NCBI GenBank assembly: GCA_013127575.1
Contig: CP053418.1
Coordinates: 2,356,001 to 2,420,000, forward strand
DNA length: 64,000 nt
Direction of reading: 5' to 3'
Origin: Ramlibacter terrae
GTDB taxonomy: Bacteria > Pseudomonadota > Gammaproteobacteria > Burkholderiales > Burkholderiaceae_C
Below, in pieces: positions 34,315 to 43,079 of the stretch. Position numbers and translations under genes: made by a program. The first letter of the stretch is position 1; every line of letters begins with the position of its first letter. The notes below the pieces were generated by a model. That model saw nothing but the letters and a program-made list of their open reading frames with translations, did not search any database and had not been told where the DNA came from.

Positions 34315-35670
34315 ATGGCTAAGGTGAGACTCACGGCTCCAAAGGTGGAAGGCTTCACCTGTCCGCCCGGCAAGGATCAAGCATTCCTGTGGGACACCGA
34401 CACGCCCGGGCTCGGGCTTCGCGCCACGGCTGGCGGTGCGCGGTCGTTCATCTTTCAAAGCCGCTTCATGGGCAAGGCGCTACGCATCACGATAGGCGCG
34501 GCGGACGTTTGGCCGCTGAGCAACCGCATGGATCGGGTAGGGGCTGGCGGAAAGGTGGTGCAGGCCGGAGCGCGGGAAGAGGCGCGGCGGCTGCAATCGA
34601 TCATCGATGCTGGCCGCGATCCCCGGATGGTGCGGGCGGAAGTGCAGGCGGCGGACCATGCAACACGGGCGGATGGGCGACGGCAAGCCGTTACCGTAGG
34701 TGAAGCCGGGCGATCTACGGCCGACAGAAAAGCGCATTGGGGCGCTCGACACTACGCGGACCATGAAGCACTAACGCATGCGGGCGGCAGCAAGAAGAAG
34801 CGCGGCGAGGGGCCGACGATTGCCGGGCCGCTGGCCGAACTGATGCCGTTGAAGCTGTCGGACCTCGACTCCGAACGCCTGGAGCTGTGGGCGGCGAAGC
34901 AGGCAGCTACGCGACCGGCAAGGGCTCGCCCGGGGCTGCGGCTGGTCAAAGCCTTCCTAGGCTGGTGCGCAACGCAGAAGGACTACCGGGAAGCGGCGAA
35001 GACCGACGCGGCAAAGAGCAAGCGCATCCGGGAAAAGTTGGGCGATGCGGAGCGGCGGAACGTGGTTCTACAGAAGGAACAACTCCCCGCGTGGTTCTCT
35101 GCGGTGCAGGCGCTGCCTAATTCGGTGATTGCCGCTTACCTGCAATTCATGCTGCTGAACGGACCTCGACCCAATGAACCGCTGGCGCTCAAGTGGGAAG
35201 ACCTTAATTTCCAGTGGCGGACGATCAGCATTCGTGACAAGGTGGAGGGGGATCGAACAATCCCGATGACGCCCTACACCGCGCACCTACTGGCGGCGCT
35301 TCCTCGGCGCAATGAATGGGTGTTCTCAAGCCCGAAGAGTGCCAGCGGCAAACTCGTTGAGCACGGGGACGCGCACGACTCCGCATGCAAGGCGGCGGGT
35401 CTGCCGGTGGTGACGCTGCAGGGGCTGCGGAGATCCTTCGCTACGCTGTCGGAATGGGTGGAGACTCCGGCAGGCATTGCGGCACAAATTCAGGGGCACG
35501 CCCCGCAGGGCATTCGGGAGCAAAACTACGTCCGCCGTCCCGTCGATCTGCTGCGGGTATGGCACGACAAGATAGAAGCGTGGATGCTGGAACAGGCCGG
35601 GATAAAGTTCACTCCGCAGGCGCATCGTCTGCAATTGATTTCCGCATCGCAGGGGGCTTCGCTTGACTGA
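34315..35670 (+). CDS. Tyrosine-type site-specific integrase
   Basis: The C-terminal catalytic domain shows the R-(K)-H-x-x-R-(H/W)-Y order: NGPRPNEPLALKWEDLNFQW with the first Arg, LQGLRRSFATLSEWVETPAG in the second box and a Tyr in REQNYVRRPVDLL. The N-terminal DUF4102-type arm (LTAPKVEGFTCPPGKDQAFL, WDTDTPGLGLRATAGGA) is typical of tRNA-targeting integrases. Start ATG 34315 is preferred over 34264 because of a GGGGGC site and the direct repeats upstream. Residues near 130 look garbled (see findings). About 451 residues. Confidence 0.92.
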   Translation: MAKVRLTAPKVEGFTCPPGKDQAFLWDTDTPGLGLRATAGGARSFIFQSRFMGKALRITIGAADVWPLSNRMDRVGAGGKVVQAGAREEARRLQSIIDAGRDPRMVRAEVQAADHATRADGRRQAVTVGEAGRSTADRKAHWGARHYADHEALTHAGGSKKKRGEGPTIAGPLAELMPLKLSDLDSERLELWAAKQAATRPARARPGLRLVKAFLGWCATQKDYREAAKTDAAKSKRIREKLGDAERRNVVLQKEQLPAWFSAVQALPNSVIAAYLQFMLLNGPRPNEPLALKWEDLNFQWRTISIRDKVEGDRTIPMTPYTAHLLAALPRRNEWVFSSPKSASGKLVEHGDAHDSACKAAGLPVVTLQGLRRSFATLSEWVETPAGIAAQIQGHAPQGIREQNYVRRPVDLLRVWHDKIEAWMLEQAGIKFTPQAHRLQLISASQGASLD

Positions 35671-36322
35671 TGATGACGATAAGACGCGCCGCAATCTGGT
35701 CGTTTTCAGTGCGGGCACTCTCGCCAGCGCTTATTTGGATCTTCCCGCATCCGTTTTATTGCAGCAGTTGCTAGGCGCCGGAAATGCTCCCGCTCCAGAG
35801 CGATTGTTGGCGGTAGCAGTCACTGTCCTGGGGTATTTGTTAGTTCGATACCTGATGTCCAGCGATGGGCAGGGCAGTACTTCGCTCTACTATCAAGTTG
35901 CCAAGGAACGGCTTTTGGCGGGCTACAGAGAGGACGCAATTCCGCTTCTGGCAGCGCGTTGGGCAAGGAATCCCCAGCAATCAACGGTCTTTATGTTTCC
36001 CCGCAACTTGGTGCCCAATCCAGAACCGTTTGTCATGACTTCGACCCCTAAGCTCCAAGGCTCGGTCGGCTGGCGGAAGGTCATCTATTCTCTTGAAGGA
36101 AGGTTTGAGACTGGGGAGGAAGACGTGCGTCCTGTCAATCAAGAGGCGAACTTTCAAGTTGAGGTCAGTCTTGATAGGTGCTATGTCGCCCGTACCCGCG
36201 TTCTAGCCTTTACGTATCCCTTTCTCTTTCATCCGGTGGGGGTCAACGCCGTCTTCCCGCTTGGCTTGTGGTTCGCTGCCTGGTGCGCAACTGGATACCG
36301 GCTGGTATACGCGCTATCGTGA
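35663..36322 (+). CDS. Membrane protein of unknown function
   Basis: 219 residues, intact. It has a hydrophobic N-terminal part (LDLPASVLLQQLLGAGNAPA, LLAVAVTVLGYLLVRYLMSS), then a soluble part (KLQGSVGWRKVIYSLEGRFE), then a C-terminal helix (LGLWFAAWCATGYRLVYALS). Two or three membrane segments. AT-richer than its neighbours, suggesting recent acquisition. It overlaps the integrase by 8 bases and the nuclease gene by 4 bases. Confidence 0.65.
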   Translation: MTDDDDKTRRNLVVFSAGTLASAYLDLPASVLLQQLLGAGNAPAPERLLAVAVTVLGYLLVRYLMSSDGQGSTSLYYQVAKERLLAGYREDAIPLLAARWARNPQQSTVFMFPRNLVPNPEPFVMTSTPKLQGSVGWRKVIYSLEGRFETGEEDVRPVNQEANFQVEVSLDRCYVARTRVLAFTYPFLFHPVGVNAVFPLGLWFAAWCATGYRLVYALS

Positions 36323-36758
36323 TTTCTGCCGCTTTCTGCACGGTGGTCGCGATCAGCGACGGCGACACGCTCAAGGCCCGATGCGGGGACGACGGCGCAT
36401 ATCGACAGGTAGTGATCCGGCTGGCGGAAGTGGACGCGCCGGAGAAGGCGCAACCCTTCGGCAACCGTTCCCGCGCTTCCTGGCGGCGCTGTGCTTCGGG
36501 GCCTTTGCAAAGATCCGGCCGGAAAAGACCGACCGCTACGGGCGCACGGTGGCCCGGGTTGAGTGCAGGGGCAAGGACGCGAGCGCGGAGCAGGCTAGGG
36601 CGGGCATGGCCTGGTTCTACGTCCGCTATGGCACGGATGCCAGCATTCAGGCGCTGGAGGGGCTCGCAAAGGTCTCCCGGGCTGGTCTGTGGTCCGATCC
36701 TCAGCCGGTGGCCCCTTGGGACTGGCGAACGGCGAAGCGCGCCGCCGCTCGCCGTTAA
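36319..36758 (+). CDS. Thermonuclease-like (SNase) protein
   Basis: Family signatures of staphylococcal-type nuclease: CTVVAISDGDTLKARCGDDG, VIRLAEVDAPEKAQPFGN, then YGRTVARVECRGKDASAEQA and MAWFYVRYG. Catalytic Arg (RLAEVDAP), Glu (PEK) and the later Arg (YGRTV) are kept. A GTG start overlaps the previous stop. One break near 36472 shifts the frame. About 147 residues. The short hydrophobic N-terminus could be a weak export signal. Possibly a defence or DNA-processing nuclease. Confidence 0.8.
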
Positions 36759-36779
36759 GCGCCGGCTGCGGGCCAACCA

Positions 36780-37172
36780 TCAGCCCTTTAACTGGTGCCT
36801 AGTTATGCCAGCGCGCCACGGGTGGTTATTCGGAGGGCCGATCCGCGTCACCGCATCGGCAGAGGGCAGCGGGCTCTGAGGCGTGGTGGGAATGTGCGGG
36901 AGCCGTTTCTCCTCTTTCTCCTGCAGGAACGTGCTTTCCGACGCGCCCTTCACAGCTTGGATGTACTCCACTTCCACTTTCGCGCTATTGACGATCACCT
37001 GTGACAGCTCGCTCATCGCCCGACCCCGCTTGATCTCCTCCGCGAGCGTGGCTATCGGCGCTTGCTTGACCACGCGTAGCTGCTCGATCAGCAAGGCTCG
37101 TACGTCGCTTATATGCTCCTCGGGGCTCGGGCTTTCGGTGTCGCTTTGGCTTTGAGTTTGGATCTCGTTCAT
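36780..37172 (-). CDS. Hypothetical element protein, minus strand
   Basis: 130 residues: MNEIQTQSQSDTESPSPEEH, then ISDVRALLIEQLRVVKQAPI, ATLAEEIKRGRAMSELSQVI, VNSAKVEVEYIQAVKGASES and a Pro-rich tail. Acidic N-terminus then a helical core with a basic patch. Its ATG overlaps the stop of a short reading frame extending the upstream gene (ATGA). Function unknown; the shape suggests a DNA- or protein-binding regulator. Confidence 0.6.
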   Translation of the reverse strand: MNEIQTQSQSDTESPSPEEHISDVRALLIEQLRVVKQAPIATLAEEIKRGRAMSELSQVIVNSAKVEVEYIQAVKGASESTFLQEKEEKRLPHIPTTPQSPLPSADAVTRIGPPNNHPWRAGITRHQLKG

Positions 37173-37241
37173 TCGCTAGTTCCCGTTCGCGACGCAGGGT
37201 CACCCCCGGTCATTTGCTTTTGCAGTTGCGCGATTTCGCGC

Positions 37242-37562
37242 TCAAAGTGAGTTTTCCGGCAGGAGTGGCAAGTTGTGCGCGTACAGCCACGCGTTGGACT
37301 TCAAGAGGCCAAGCCGATCGGACACGCTACGGACGAAGTTGATGCTGACGCCAAGGATGGACGCGATCTCCTTGTTTGCGTGGTCCGGGTAAAGCTCACG
37401 TATGCGCTGATCCTGCTCCGCAGTCGCACCTCTCGTCACCGCGTGGCATCGCTTCGAGCAGTATCGATTTTCTGACGGCCTGAAGTAGCCGAGAAACGGC
37501 GCGCCGCAGCCGGCACAGACAAGTGCGAGGATGATTGTTCGGTCCTTGCTTCGCTTGTCCAT
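37242..37562 (-). CDS. Putative zinc-binding HTH protein
   Basis: 107 residues: an N-terminal Cys pair (LVCAGCGAPFLGYF) and a second pair (ENRYCSKRCHAVTRG) form a C-x2-C...C-x3-C zinc finger, then a helix-turn-helix-like part (DHANKEIASILGVSINFVRS, VSDRLGLLKSNAW). In an alternative frame after about residue 95 a second CHSC motif and a coiled helix (HFEREIAQLQKQ) follow, so the true protein may be longer and couple to the next gene. Start ATG 37562. Confidence 0.6.
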   Translation of the reverse strand: MDKRSKDRTIILALVCAGCGAPFLGYFRPSENRYCSKRCHAVTRGATAEQDQRIRELYPDHANKEIASILGVSINFVRSVSDRLGLLKSNAWLYAHNLPLLPENSL

Positions 37563-38035
37563 CCCTGCTCCTTTGCCAAAGGATGCTGCCACCTTTGGGT
37601 CCGCGCGAAATCCTGTCGGTGCAGGAGGCGTGAATGTCTGACATGAGCTAGGAAGTGCAGGGCCTGACCCCCTGCCACAAAGTCACCAGTGACACCCGGC
37701 ACGGGTGCCACAGAGTCACGGGCTGTCACGCAGAGTCACGGCGGGCCAGGTTGCTATCAAGCTCATAACAGGCGCATAACAGGCACTCGCGGCGCGACAG
37801 AGGCGGATTGAAAGAATATCAGCGGGAATCAAGCCGACCGCTTCGGCCCCGGGAGCGTCAGCCCTAAAAGGGCTGGAATATCAACGGCTTAGCAGCGTCT
37901 TAGTGGCAAGCTATTCTGAGGCCGATTCCGGGAGGGAGTTGACATAATGGGTGCTGTATCTCTCTGGAGCAATAGAGCCGCGCTATAGAGATGCGTTAGG
38001 GAAACCCCTCCGTAGCGATGAGGTATGCTGCCGGG
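37563..38035. promoter_or_regulatory. Control region with direct repeats
   Basis: No gene seen between the divergent minus- and plus-strand sets. CAGAGTCACG occurs at 37711-37720 and 37731-37740, and CAAAGTCACC at 37678-37687. GTCAC-CA-GTGAC is a small palindrome at 37682. CATAACAGGC is tandemly repeated at 37764 and 37775. These could be repressor operators or origin iterons. The last 100 bases before 38036 are AT-richer and probably hold the rightward promoter. Confidence 0.55.
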
Positions 38036-38405
38036 ATGAGTATGCACGACACCGACGCGCAGCCGTCGCCTGAGACATTGCGCCAGCTCTGGCCGATCTG
38101 AATCTAAGCCAAGCCGACCTGTCCCGCCGGTTGCGGTAGACCGTGCGGCCCCTACGCGCTGGCTGTCGGGCACTGTGCCGGTGCCTCCGTGGCTGGTGTC
38201 ATTCCTACGGGGGTTGATCGACTTGCGGGCGCTGTCGGCCGCGCTCAGTCGTCGCTGCCTGCTGGCGAACTACCGGAAAGATTCCACGGACTGCCTTTGT
38301 TTCCGTCCGCTAAGGTTTCCCCTAGTAAAGAGATTGCGCCAAAGAAACAGATTAGGTCTATACTGGACCGCATGGAAGACAAATCCGCATCGCCTGAACA
38401 AGTGA
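38036..38405 (+). CDS. HTH regulator, first copy, frame-broken
   Basis: Rebuilt reading: MSMHDTDAQPSPETLRQALA, DLNLSQADLSRRL, VDRAAPTRWLSGTVPVPPWL, VSFLRGLIDLRALSAALSRR. A Cro/C1-type HTH followed by the PVPPWxVxFL tail also found in the next gene. Breaks near 38085 (a CCAGG site) and 38136 must be repaired. The 3' end overlaps the next gene and is uncertain. Confidence 0.5.
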
Positions 38406-38623
38406 CGCCAGAGGCGTTCCGGGCTGCGCTTGCGGAGTTGGGCTGGTCGCAGACGTTCTTTGCGGATGCGTTCGGTTGTGCTGTGGGGACTGTCTCGCGC
38501 TGGGCGAACGGGGTCAATGTGATCCCGCCTTGGGTAGGAGTCTTCCTGTCCCTGCCGTTGGAGATTCAACGCTTGCACTTTCGCTACGTGCAGAAGGGAG
38601 GCAAGGCCGACGATGGGCCTTAA
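38372..38623 (+). CDS. HTH regulator, second copy
   Basis: 83 residues: MEDKSASPEQVTPEAFRAAL, AELGWSQTFFADAFGCAVGT, VSRWANGVNVIPPWVGVFLS. Clear Cro/C1-type HTH with a VPPW tail as in the preceding copy. Intact. Likely a phage-type transcriptional switch protein. Start ATG 38372 is taken as the HTH begins at the usual distance. Confidence 0.7.
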   Translation: MEDKSASPEQVTPEAFRAALAELGWSQTFFADAFGCAVGTVSRWANGVNVIPPWVGVFLSLPLEIQRLHFRYVQKGGKADDGP

Positions 38624-38708
38624 CGACTGAATTTCAGCGGGGCTGCAAGGTGATTGGACCCACCAAGTAGCCCCTGACCACAACGCACCCCCGGAAGGAA
38701 CGTGCATC

Positions 38709-38955
38709 ATGGCTACCAGCATTGTCGCAGGTAACACTGCGGCCCCCATCACTCAAGCGGCGGACGCTAGCAAGCTCGCTGCCCCCATCCTCCAGCATGA
38801 CGGCGCTACGGAGCGCTGCGGGACCTACACACCGGAAGACGATTCCCCGCCCGTGCTGTTCATCGGCTCGCTGGCATCCCCGAGAACATCGCACGACTGG
38901 CTGAGCGTCACGGCTGGACGCGCTCGCACTGTTCAACTTCTCGCGGGAGGGCTGA
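38709..38955 (+). CDS. Small element protein, frame-broken
   Basis: Rebuilt about 83 residues: MATSIVAGNTAAPITQAADA, SKLAAPILQHDGATERCGTY, TPEDDSPPVLFIG, then SPGIPENIARLAERHGLDAL and FNFSREG. Breaks near 38870 and 38922 both fit lost CCTGG. The rebuilt stop is at 38953-38955, 3 bases before the next ATG. Unknown function. Confidence 0.5.
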
Positions 38956-38958
38956 GCG

Positions 38959-39597
38959 ATGCAGTCCTCACAAACCCAAATCGCCGTGACGTATGAGCCG
39001 CTGCCCCGGAGCGATCACTACAGCGGCACGGCGGACGCGCTGATTGCTGCCGGTGTCATCACTGCCGAACAACTCCCGGCCCGCTCCTGCGTCACCTACT
39101 ACAAGGGCGCTGTTGTCCTCGGGAAGAAGCCGACGAAGGATGAAAACTTCCTGCGCATCTATCGCACCAGTGCAAAGCGCACGGGCGTTACCAAGGGCAT
39201 CAGCTCCGCCGAAGTGAAGCGCCGCGCCGACGAAGACCGCCAGCGGATCGAGGCCGAGCGCAAGCACACGCAGGAGAAGAAGGAAGCGGCCTATAACGCC
39301 GACCCCGAAAACCTGCGCACGCTGCTTGATATGGGCTTGCGTATGGTCGAAGGGATCATCGCGGATCACGCCCCCGGCTGCGAGCGCGAAGACTCGGAGA
39401 GGAAGTCGCAACTAGATTGCCGCTTCGATGGTGACGGCGTAGAAGCTGCCTTAGCCCATATCCGGGAAGTGCAAATCTGGCTGGAGAACGTGGGCATTTC
39501 CAAGGTGGGCAACAGGGCGCTTCCTGCCGCCAACGCGGCCCGGCTGGACAAGGCTTTCCAAGCGTTCTTGCAGTCTCAGTGCACAGGGGGTGCGTGA
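38959..39597 (+). CDS. Element protein sharing a domain with the next gene
   Basis: 212 residues, intact. N-terminal ~60 residues (YSGTADALIAAGVITAEQLP, ARSCVTYYKGAVVLGKKPTK) match the next protein's YRGTIAAMVAAGIITADQVP and SSVTFYKGERI. A long charged helix (EVKRRADEDRQRIEAERKHT) follows, then DMGLRMVEGIIADH. Stop and next start overlap (TGATG). Function unknown. Confidence 0.7.
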   Translation: MQSSQTQIAVTYEPLPRSDHYSGTADALIAAGVITAEQLPARSCVTYYKGAVVLGKKPTKDENFLRIYRTSAKRTGVTKGISSAEVKRRADEDRQRIEAERKHTQEKKEAAYNADPENLRTLLDMGLRMVEGIIADHAPGCEREDSERKSQLDCRFDGDGVEAALAHIREVQIWLENVGISKVGNRALPAANAARLDKAFQAFLQSQCTGGA

Positions 39598-40411
39598 TGG
39601 CCTACGGACATTGCTTCAAGCACAACGCGGCCCTTGGCGTTGACGTTTTCACGCTGCGCAACGGGGCGACTGAATACCGGGGCACCATCGCTGCGATGGT
39701 TGCCGCTGGGATCATCACGGCGGATCAAGTGCCGGAGTCTTCCTCTGTCACCTTCTACAAGGGTGAGCGCATCGGGCGCGGCTGCGCTCGCGGCCGGATG
39801 GATGAACACTACTTGCAAGTGAAGCGGGTAGGGACTGGCCGGGTCTACGTCACGAAGGGCAACGGCTCCGAAGTGGAGCCGGAAGCCTCCAGCGAGGGCG
39901 ACAAGGCCGAAGGCGGCAAGTCCGATGCAGCGGCCCTGCCGTCCCTTGATTGGGGCTTCGCGCAGGCGTTCGCGGCGCATTGGCATCTGCTGCCGACACA
40001 CGCGAAGATCCTTCACGCGATGGCTGCTAGCCGTGGGCTGCTGGTGATGCATAGCGACCATGAAAGCCTCCCCCGCCGGGGGCGGAGATGCGGGGCTGGC
40101 TGTGGATCGGCACGGAAGACACCTTCCGGCGCTGCGGCCTGTTCAAAGGCTCCGTAAATTGGGGCTTCCAAGGCTGGGGCGCGACCGAAACCGGCGAAGG
40201 CTTGCGGGTCAACCTGCTTCGCGTCGATCACGGTGGGGAATCGCTGGTGTATGCCAGCCATCAAGCCTATGCACCTATCGGCCGCAGGGGCTGCGCACGG
40301 TTCGTGACGATGGCGGAGCAGGACGCGGGCTATCAGGTGTGGCGTTCGCGTGTGCTGGAGCCGGTAGAAGGGCTGACCGCTGGCGACGATGAAGGGGGCG
40401 AGCATGCGTAA
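39597..40411 (+). CDS. Element protein, paralogous N-terminus
   Basis: Rebuilt about 272 residues; one break near 40073 is a lost CCAGG. N-terminus MAYGHCFKHNAALGVDVFTL, shared domain YRGTIAAMVAAGIITADQVP, a middle acidic stretch (SEVEPEASSEGDKAEGGKSD), a helical segment, then MRGWLWIGTEDTFRRCGLFK and WGATETGEGLRVNLLRVDHG. Overlaps the next gene. The C-terminal WIGTEDTF / VYASHQAYAPIG part resembles no family I know. Confidence 0.65.
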
Positions 40412-40676
40412 GGCGCTCAAGGTCGGAAAGCCGACCCTAGCCCTTGTCGGCGGGCTCGACGTAAAGGGCGCTGTGTTCAAGGACTCGCTTGGCTTGCTCA
40501 AGGTTCTTCTGAGCTTGGCGATTCGCGGCGAAGTACGGGGCCTGTTCGTCGGCTACGTCGATGCGGACGGCAAGGACCAACTTTGCATCACCGACGCTTA
40601 CCGCGAAAACCCCGACCGTGCAGCCGTGCAGGCGATGCGCCTATTTCAACGACTCACACGGGAGGACAACGACTGA
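40404..40676 (+). CDS. Small element protein
   Basis: 90 residues, intact: MRKALKVGKPTLALVGGLDV, KGAVFKDSLGLLKVLLSLAI, then RGLFVGYVDADGKDQLCITD. Overlaps the previous stop by 8 bases. The alternation of strands (VRGLFVGYVDADGKDQLCIT) suggests a small beta domain. Unknown function. Confidence 0.6.
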   Translation: MRKALKVGKPTLALVGGLDVKGAVFKDSLGLLKVLLSLAIRGEVRGLFVGYVDADGKDQLCITDAYRENPDRAAVQAMRLFQRLTREDND

Positions 40677-40791
40677 CACCGCGAAGCCCTGCGGCGGCTT
40701 CTGCAGGGCATGGAAAGTTGGCGCGGACCGGGAGGAAGCTGGGGAGCCAAAACCCCGGCCCGCTGACCACAGACAACCTTGAGGATTGCAA

Positions 40792-41120
40792 ATGGCTTTC
40801 ACGACTTTACCCCAATGCCGGGAGCTGGCCCGGGCGTTGCAGCGGACCTTTGAAAATGCGAGCGAGGACGCGCCCGATGACACGGACGCAACCAACGCCC
40901 GGCGCTCTTGTTCGCGTTCCGAGCGCTGCTGGACCGGGCGACGGAGCAAACCCCGGATTACGTCATCAACTGGATGCGGGCGCTGCTGACCCCGGCGGAG
41001 AACGAGTGCGGCCCCGTGTGTCTCGGCCGGGCTGAGGGGGAGCAAGCGGGCAAGGTGTACGCGGCGATCAGACAGCTTCGGCAGGCGCTGCCTGCGGTGG
41101 AGGGCCACAAACCGGCCTGA
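40792..41120 (+). CDS. Small element protein, frame-broken
   Basis: Rebuilt about 110 residues: MAFTTLPQCRELARALQRTF, then ALLFAFRALLDRATEQTPDY, VINWMRALLTPAENECGPVC, and a C-terminal helix AAIRQLRQALPAVEGHKPA. The break near 40898 may be a lost CCAGG. Helical, unknown. Confidence 0.5.
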
Positions 41121-41648
41121 GTGCAAGGGGGCCAGTGGTTGCACTTAGGTATCTATGGAACTTGTAGTTATCCGCTTAGCCTGAGACATTGAAAGACTTC
41201 AACGGCTGCGACTCTGCATCTTCACCAACAAGCCCGCCGCGTGCGGCTTTCCCGCTAAAGAGGACTTGCCCACAGCATCACCACAGCAAATGCACCGGCT
41301 TACGCCTAGTGGATGTGCGGGCTACAACGCAGAATGGCTAGAGGGCTTGCAGGGGCCGCGCTGAGAGGGTTTCGACAGGCTTTGTCTACTGCATGCCAAC
41401 GCTCCGGCTACATGGTGCGTTGTATGTCAGGGCTTGTCGGTGGTCACAATGACCGTTGCTGGGCAAGCACAAGATATAGGGTCGATGCCGCAGGAGGCAT
41501 GATCGATAACAGAGACTACCAGGCCGCGCCTGCGTAGCAAGGTTTTGCCAGTGCCTAGGCGTTCCGCAGCGATGCGACCGCCGAAAGGATGGACCCCCGG
41601 CCATCTTGGCGCTTGGCTCTTACATCGGGGGAAATGCATCGGGGGTGC
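41121..41648. other. Non-coding stretch, no supported gene
   Basis: Reading frames on both strands are short and their translations show no family and no ribosome site. The base composition is lower in GC than the surrounding operon. A minus-strand frame (41427-41666) with a hydrophobic tail is the best of them but is unsupported. This may be a recently decayed gene or a regulatory spacer of the plus-strand operon. Confidence 0.35.
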
Positions 41649-42665
41649 ATGGTCAAAATTCGACAAGCCCGAAAGGCGACGGCGCTACATGCGCAGCCTC
41701 GCGTCCCTACCTTCACGGAATGGAACGCGCTTGAAGTGGTGGCCCGGGAAGCTCATGCCATCGTTGCCGACGCCCCGAAGCCTCCGAGGTTCGGAAGCAC
41801 TTCACTATTAGCCCCACCGCTGCCGCCAGAGGATGCAGACGAGGACGGACCTCGCATCAGCATTCTTGCCGCTCGGCTCTGGCCCCTCCCGCGCCCGTTG
41901 GCTGGCTAAGCAACCCACCAGCAAACCCGCTCGAGAGCGACGTAACCGCGATCCTGCCGGGCGCGCATAACCTAGGTGGCGACCCAGCCGAACGTCTAGC
42001 CAATCTGCGCCTGAAACTTCCCGATCTGCCCGCCTATGCGTGGCTACTGCGGCAGCAGGGCTACCGCGACGCCGTGCAGTGCCGGAGCGCGGGAAAATCG
42101 GCCCGGCATTCGCTGGCGACTTGGCCGAGTTTCAGCTCCTGCGGGCGCTCGTCCCTGCGCTTAAGCAATTTCACTTGTTCGTCACGCACTCTAGCGCGGT
42201 GAGGTATCCGACAACGACAGAGGCAACGAAGGCGCTAGCGGCTGCTGAAACCGTTCAACGCTTCTTCAAGGGCAATGCGGCGATCTCGCTAGACCCTCAA
42301 TGCGATTGGCAGGCGGTCAGTAGTGCTGATGCCGTGGTCAAGCTTCTGCGCCGCTTTGTTTCGAGTACAGCAAGCAACCGGACCAGTTGACGGAGTTGAA
42401 GCGGAAGACCACTGAGGCACTCATCATCGGAGTAGCGGCGCGCTTTGGCGAACTGTCTACTACGCTCATTGCCCACATGGTCAGCATCTTTGACGGAAAC
42501 CGCGATAGCGGGAACCTCAGGAAGACCATTCGCATGCTCGGACTGTCCGAACATGGGAAAGCGAAGCCGGAGCCTGAGCCCGTTCCGCAGCCCGCTACAG
42601 AGGCGGACAACGACGAAACGCCTAGCCTCGGCATGTGGGCCGGACTCACTCGAGGCAAGGGCTAG
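41649..42665 (+). CDS. Large element protein, frame-broken, unknown
   Basis: Rebuilt about 340 residues. Start MVKIRQARKATALHAQPRVP with a GGGGG site. Middle RLANLRLKLPDLPAYAWLLR, VPERGKIGPAFAGDLAEFQL, FHLFVTHSSAVRYPTTTEAT, and C-terminal TELKRKTTEALIIGVAARFG, GELSTTLIAHMVSIFDGN. Breaks near 41880 (CCTGG), 42079 (CCAGTG) and 42358 must be repaired. Position just before a palindrome cluster may point to replication, but no motif proves it. Confidence 0.45.
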
Positions 42666-42682
42666 AAAAGCCGGGGAGGTAT

Positions 42683-42750
42683 GGAAACCGGCAAAAAGTG
42701 CCGTTTCCGTACCGGGTACAGAAAGCGCGCATTTCGCCTGTTTCTGTACC
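42683..42750. promoter_or_regulatory. Cluster of inverted repeats
   Basis: GGAAACCGGCA and TGCCGTTTCC (one base short of perfect) at 42683-42708, then GGTACAGAAA (42715-42724) and TTTCTGTACC (42741-42750), perfect 10-base arms around a 16-base loop. GTACC-G-GGTAC at 42709 overlaps. This lies after the 41649 gene and about 115 bases before the next gene. It may be an operator set, an origin element or a terminator. Confidence 0.6.
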
Positions 42751-42863
42751 GTCTTATCGAAGTGCAGAGCAATCCCTATCGTTCACTCCAGACGCCGAGA
42801 AAAGAAGCTGATTCGCAGTGAGTCAGCAGCCCCTAAAAGGCCAGTGCGTCCCCCGGAGTGGAA

Positions 42864-43079
42864 ATGACCGCTGTTACCTTTCCCCCGATCAGCGAGGAAG
42901 CCCGGGAAGTCATCCCGAACGCTCACCTTGCCTATCTGGTGGGCCGCGAAGCAAGCACTACCCGCGATCTGTGGGCACGACAAGGCAAGGGGCCGATTAA
43001 GCCTGTTTACATCGGTGGCCGCGTCCACTGGAAGACTTCCGATGTGCGCAAGCTCCCGGGCGTGGAGGTGGCGCAATGA
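42864..43079 (+). CDS. Small excisionase/AlpA-like DNA-binding protein
   Basis: 71 residues: MTAVTFPPISEEAREVIPNA, HLAYLVGREASTTRDLWARQ, GKGPIKPVYIGGRVHWKTSD, VRKLPGVEVAQ. The layout (helix-turn, then a beta wing 'PVYIGGRVHWKTSDVRKL') resembles phage MerR/AlpA-type winged helices. Stop overlaps the next start (ATGA). Confidence 0.6.
   Translation: MTAVTFPPISEEAREVIPNAHLAYLVGREASTTRDLWARQGKGPIKPVYIGGRVHWKTSDVRKLPGVEVAQ

Noticed and set aside
37678-37784. CRISPR array
   Set aside because: Repeats are about 10 bases with irregular spacing and few copies; no cas genes in the window.
41427-41666. Minus-strand ORF with a hydrophobic tail
   Set aside because: No ribosome site, no family, and it lies in a stretch with weak coding signal on either strand.
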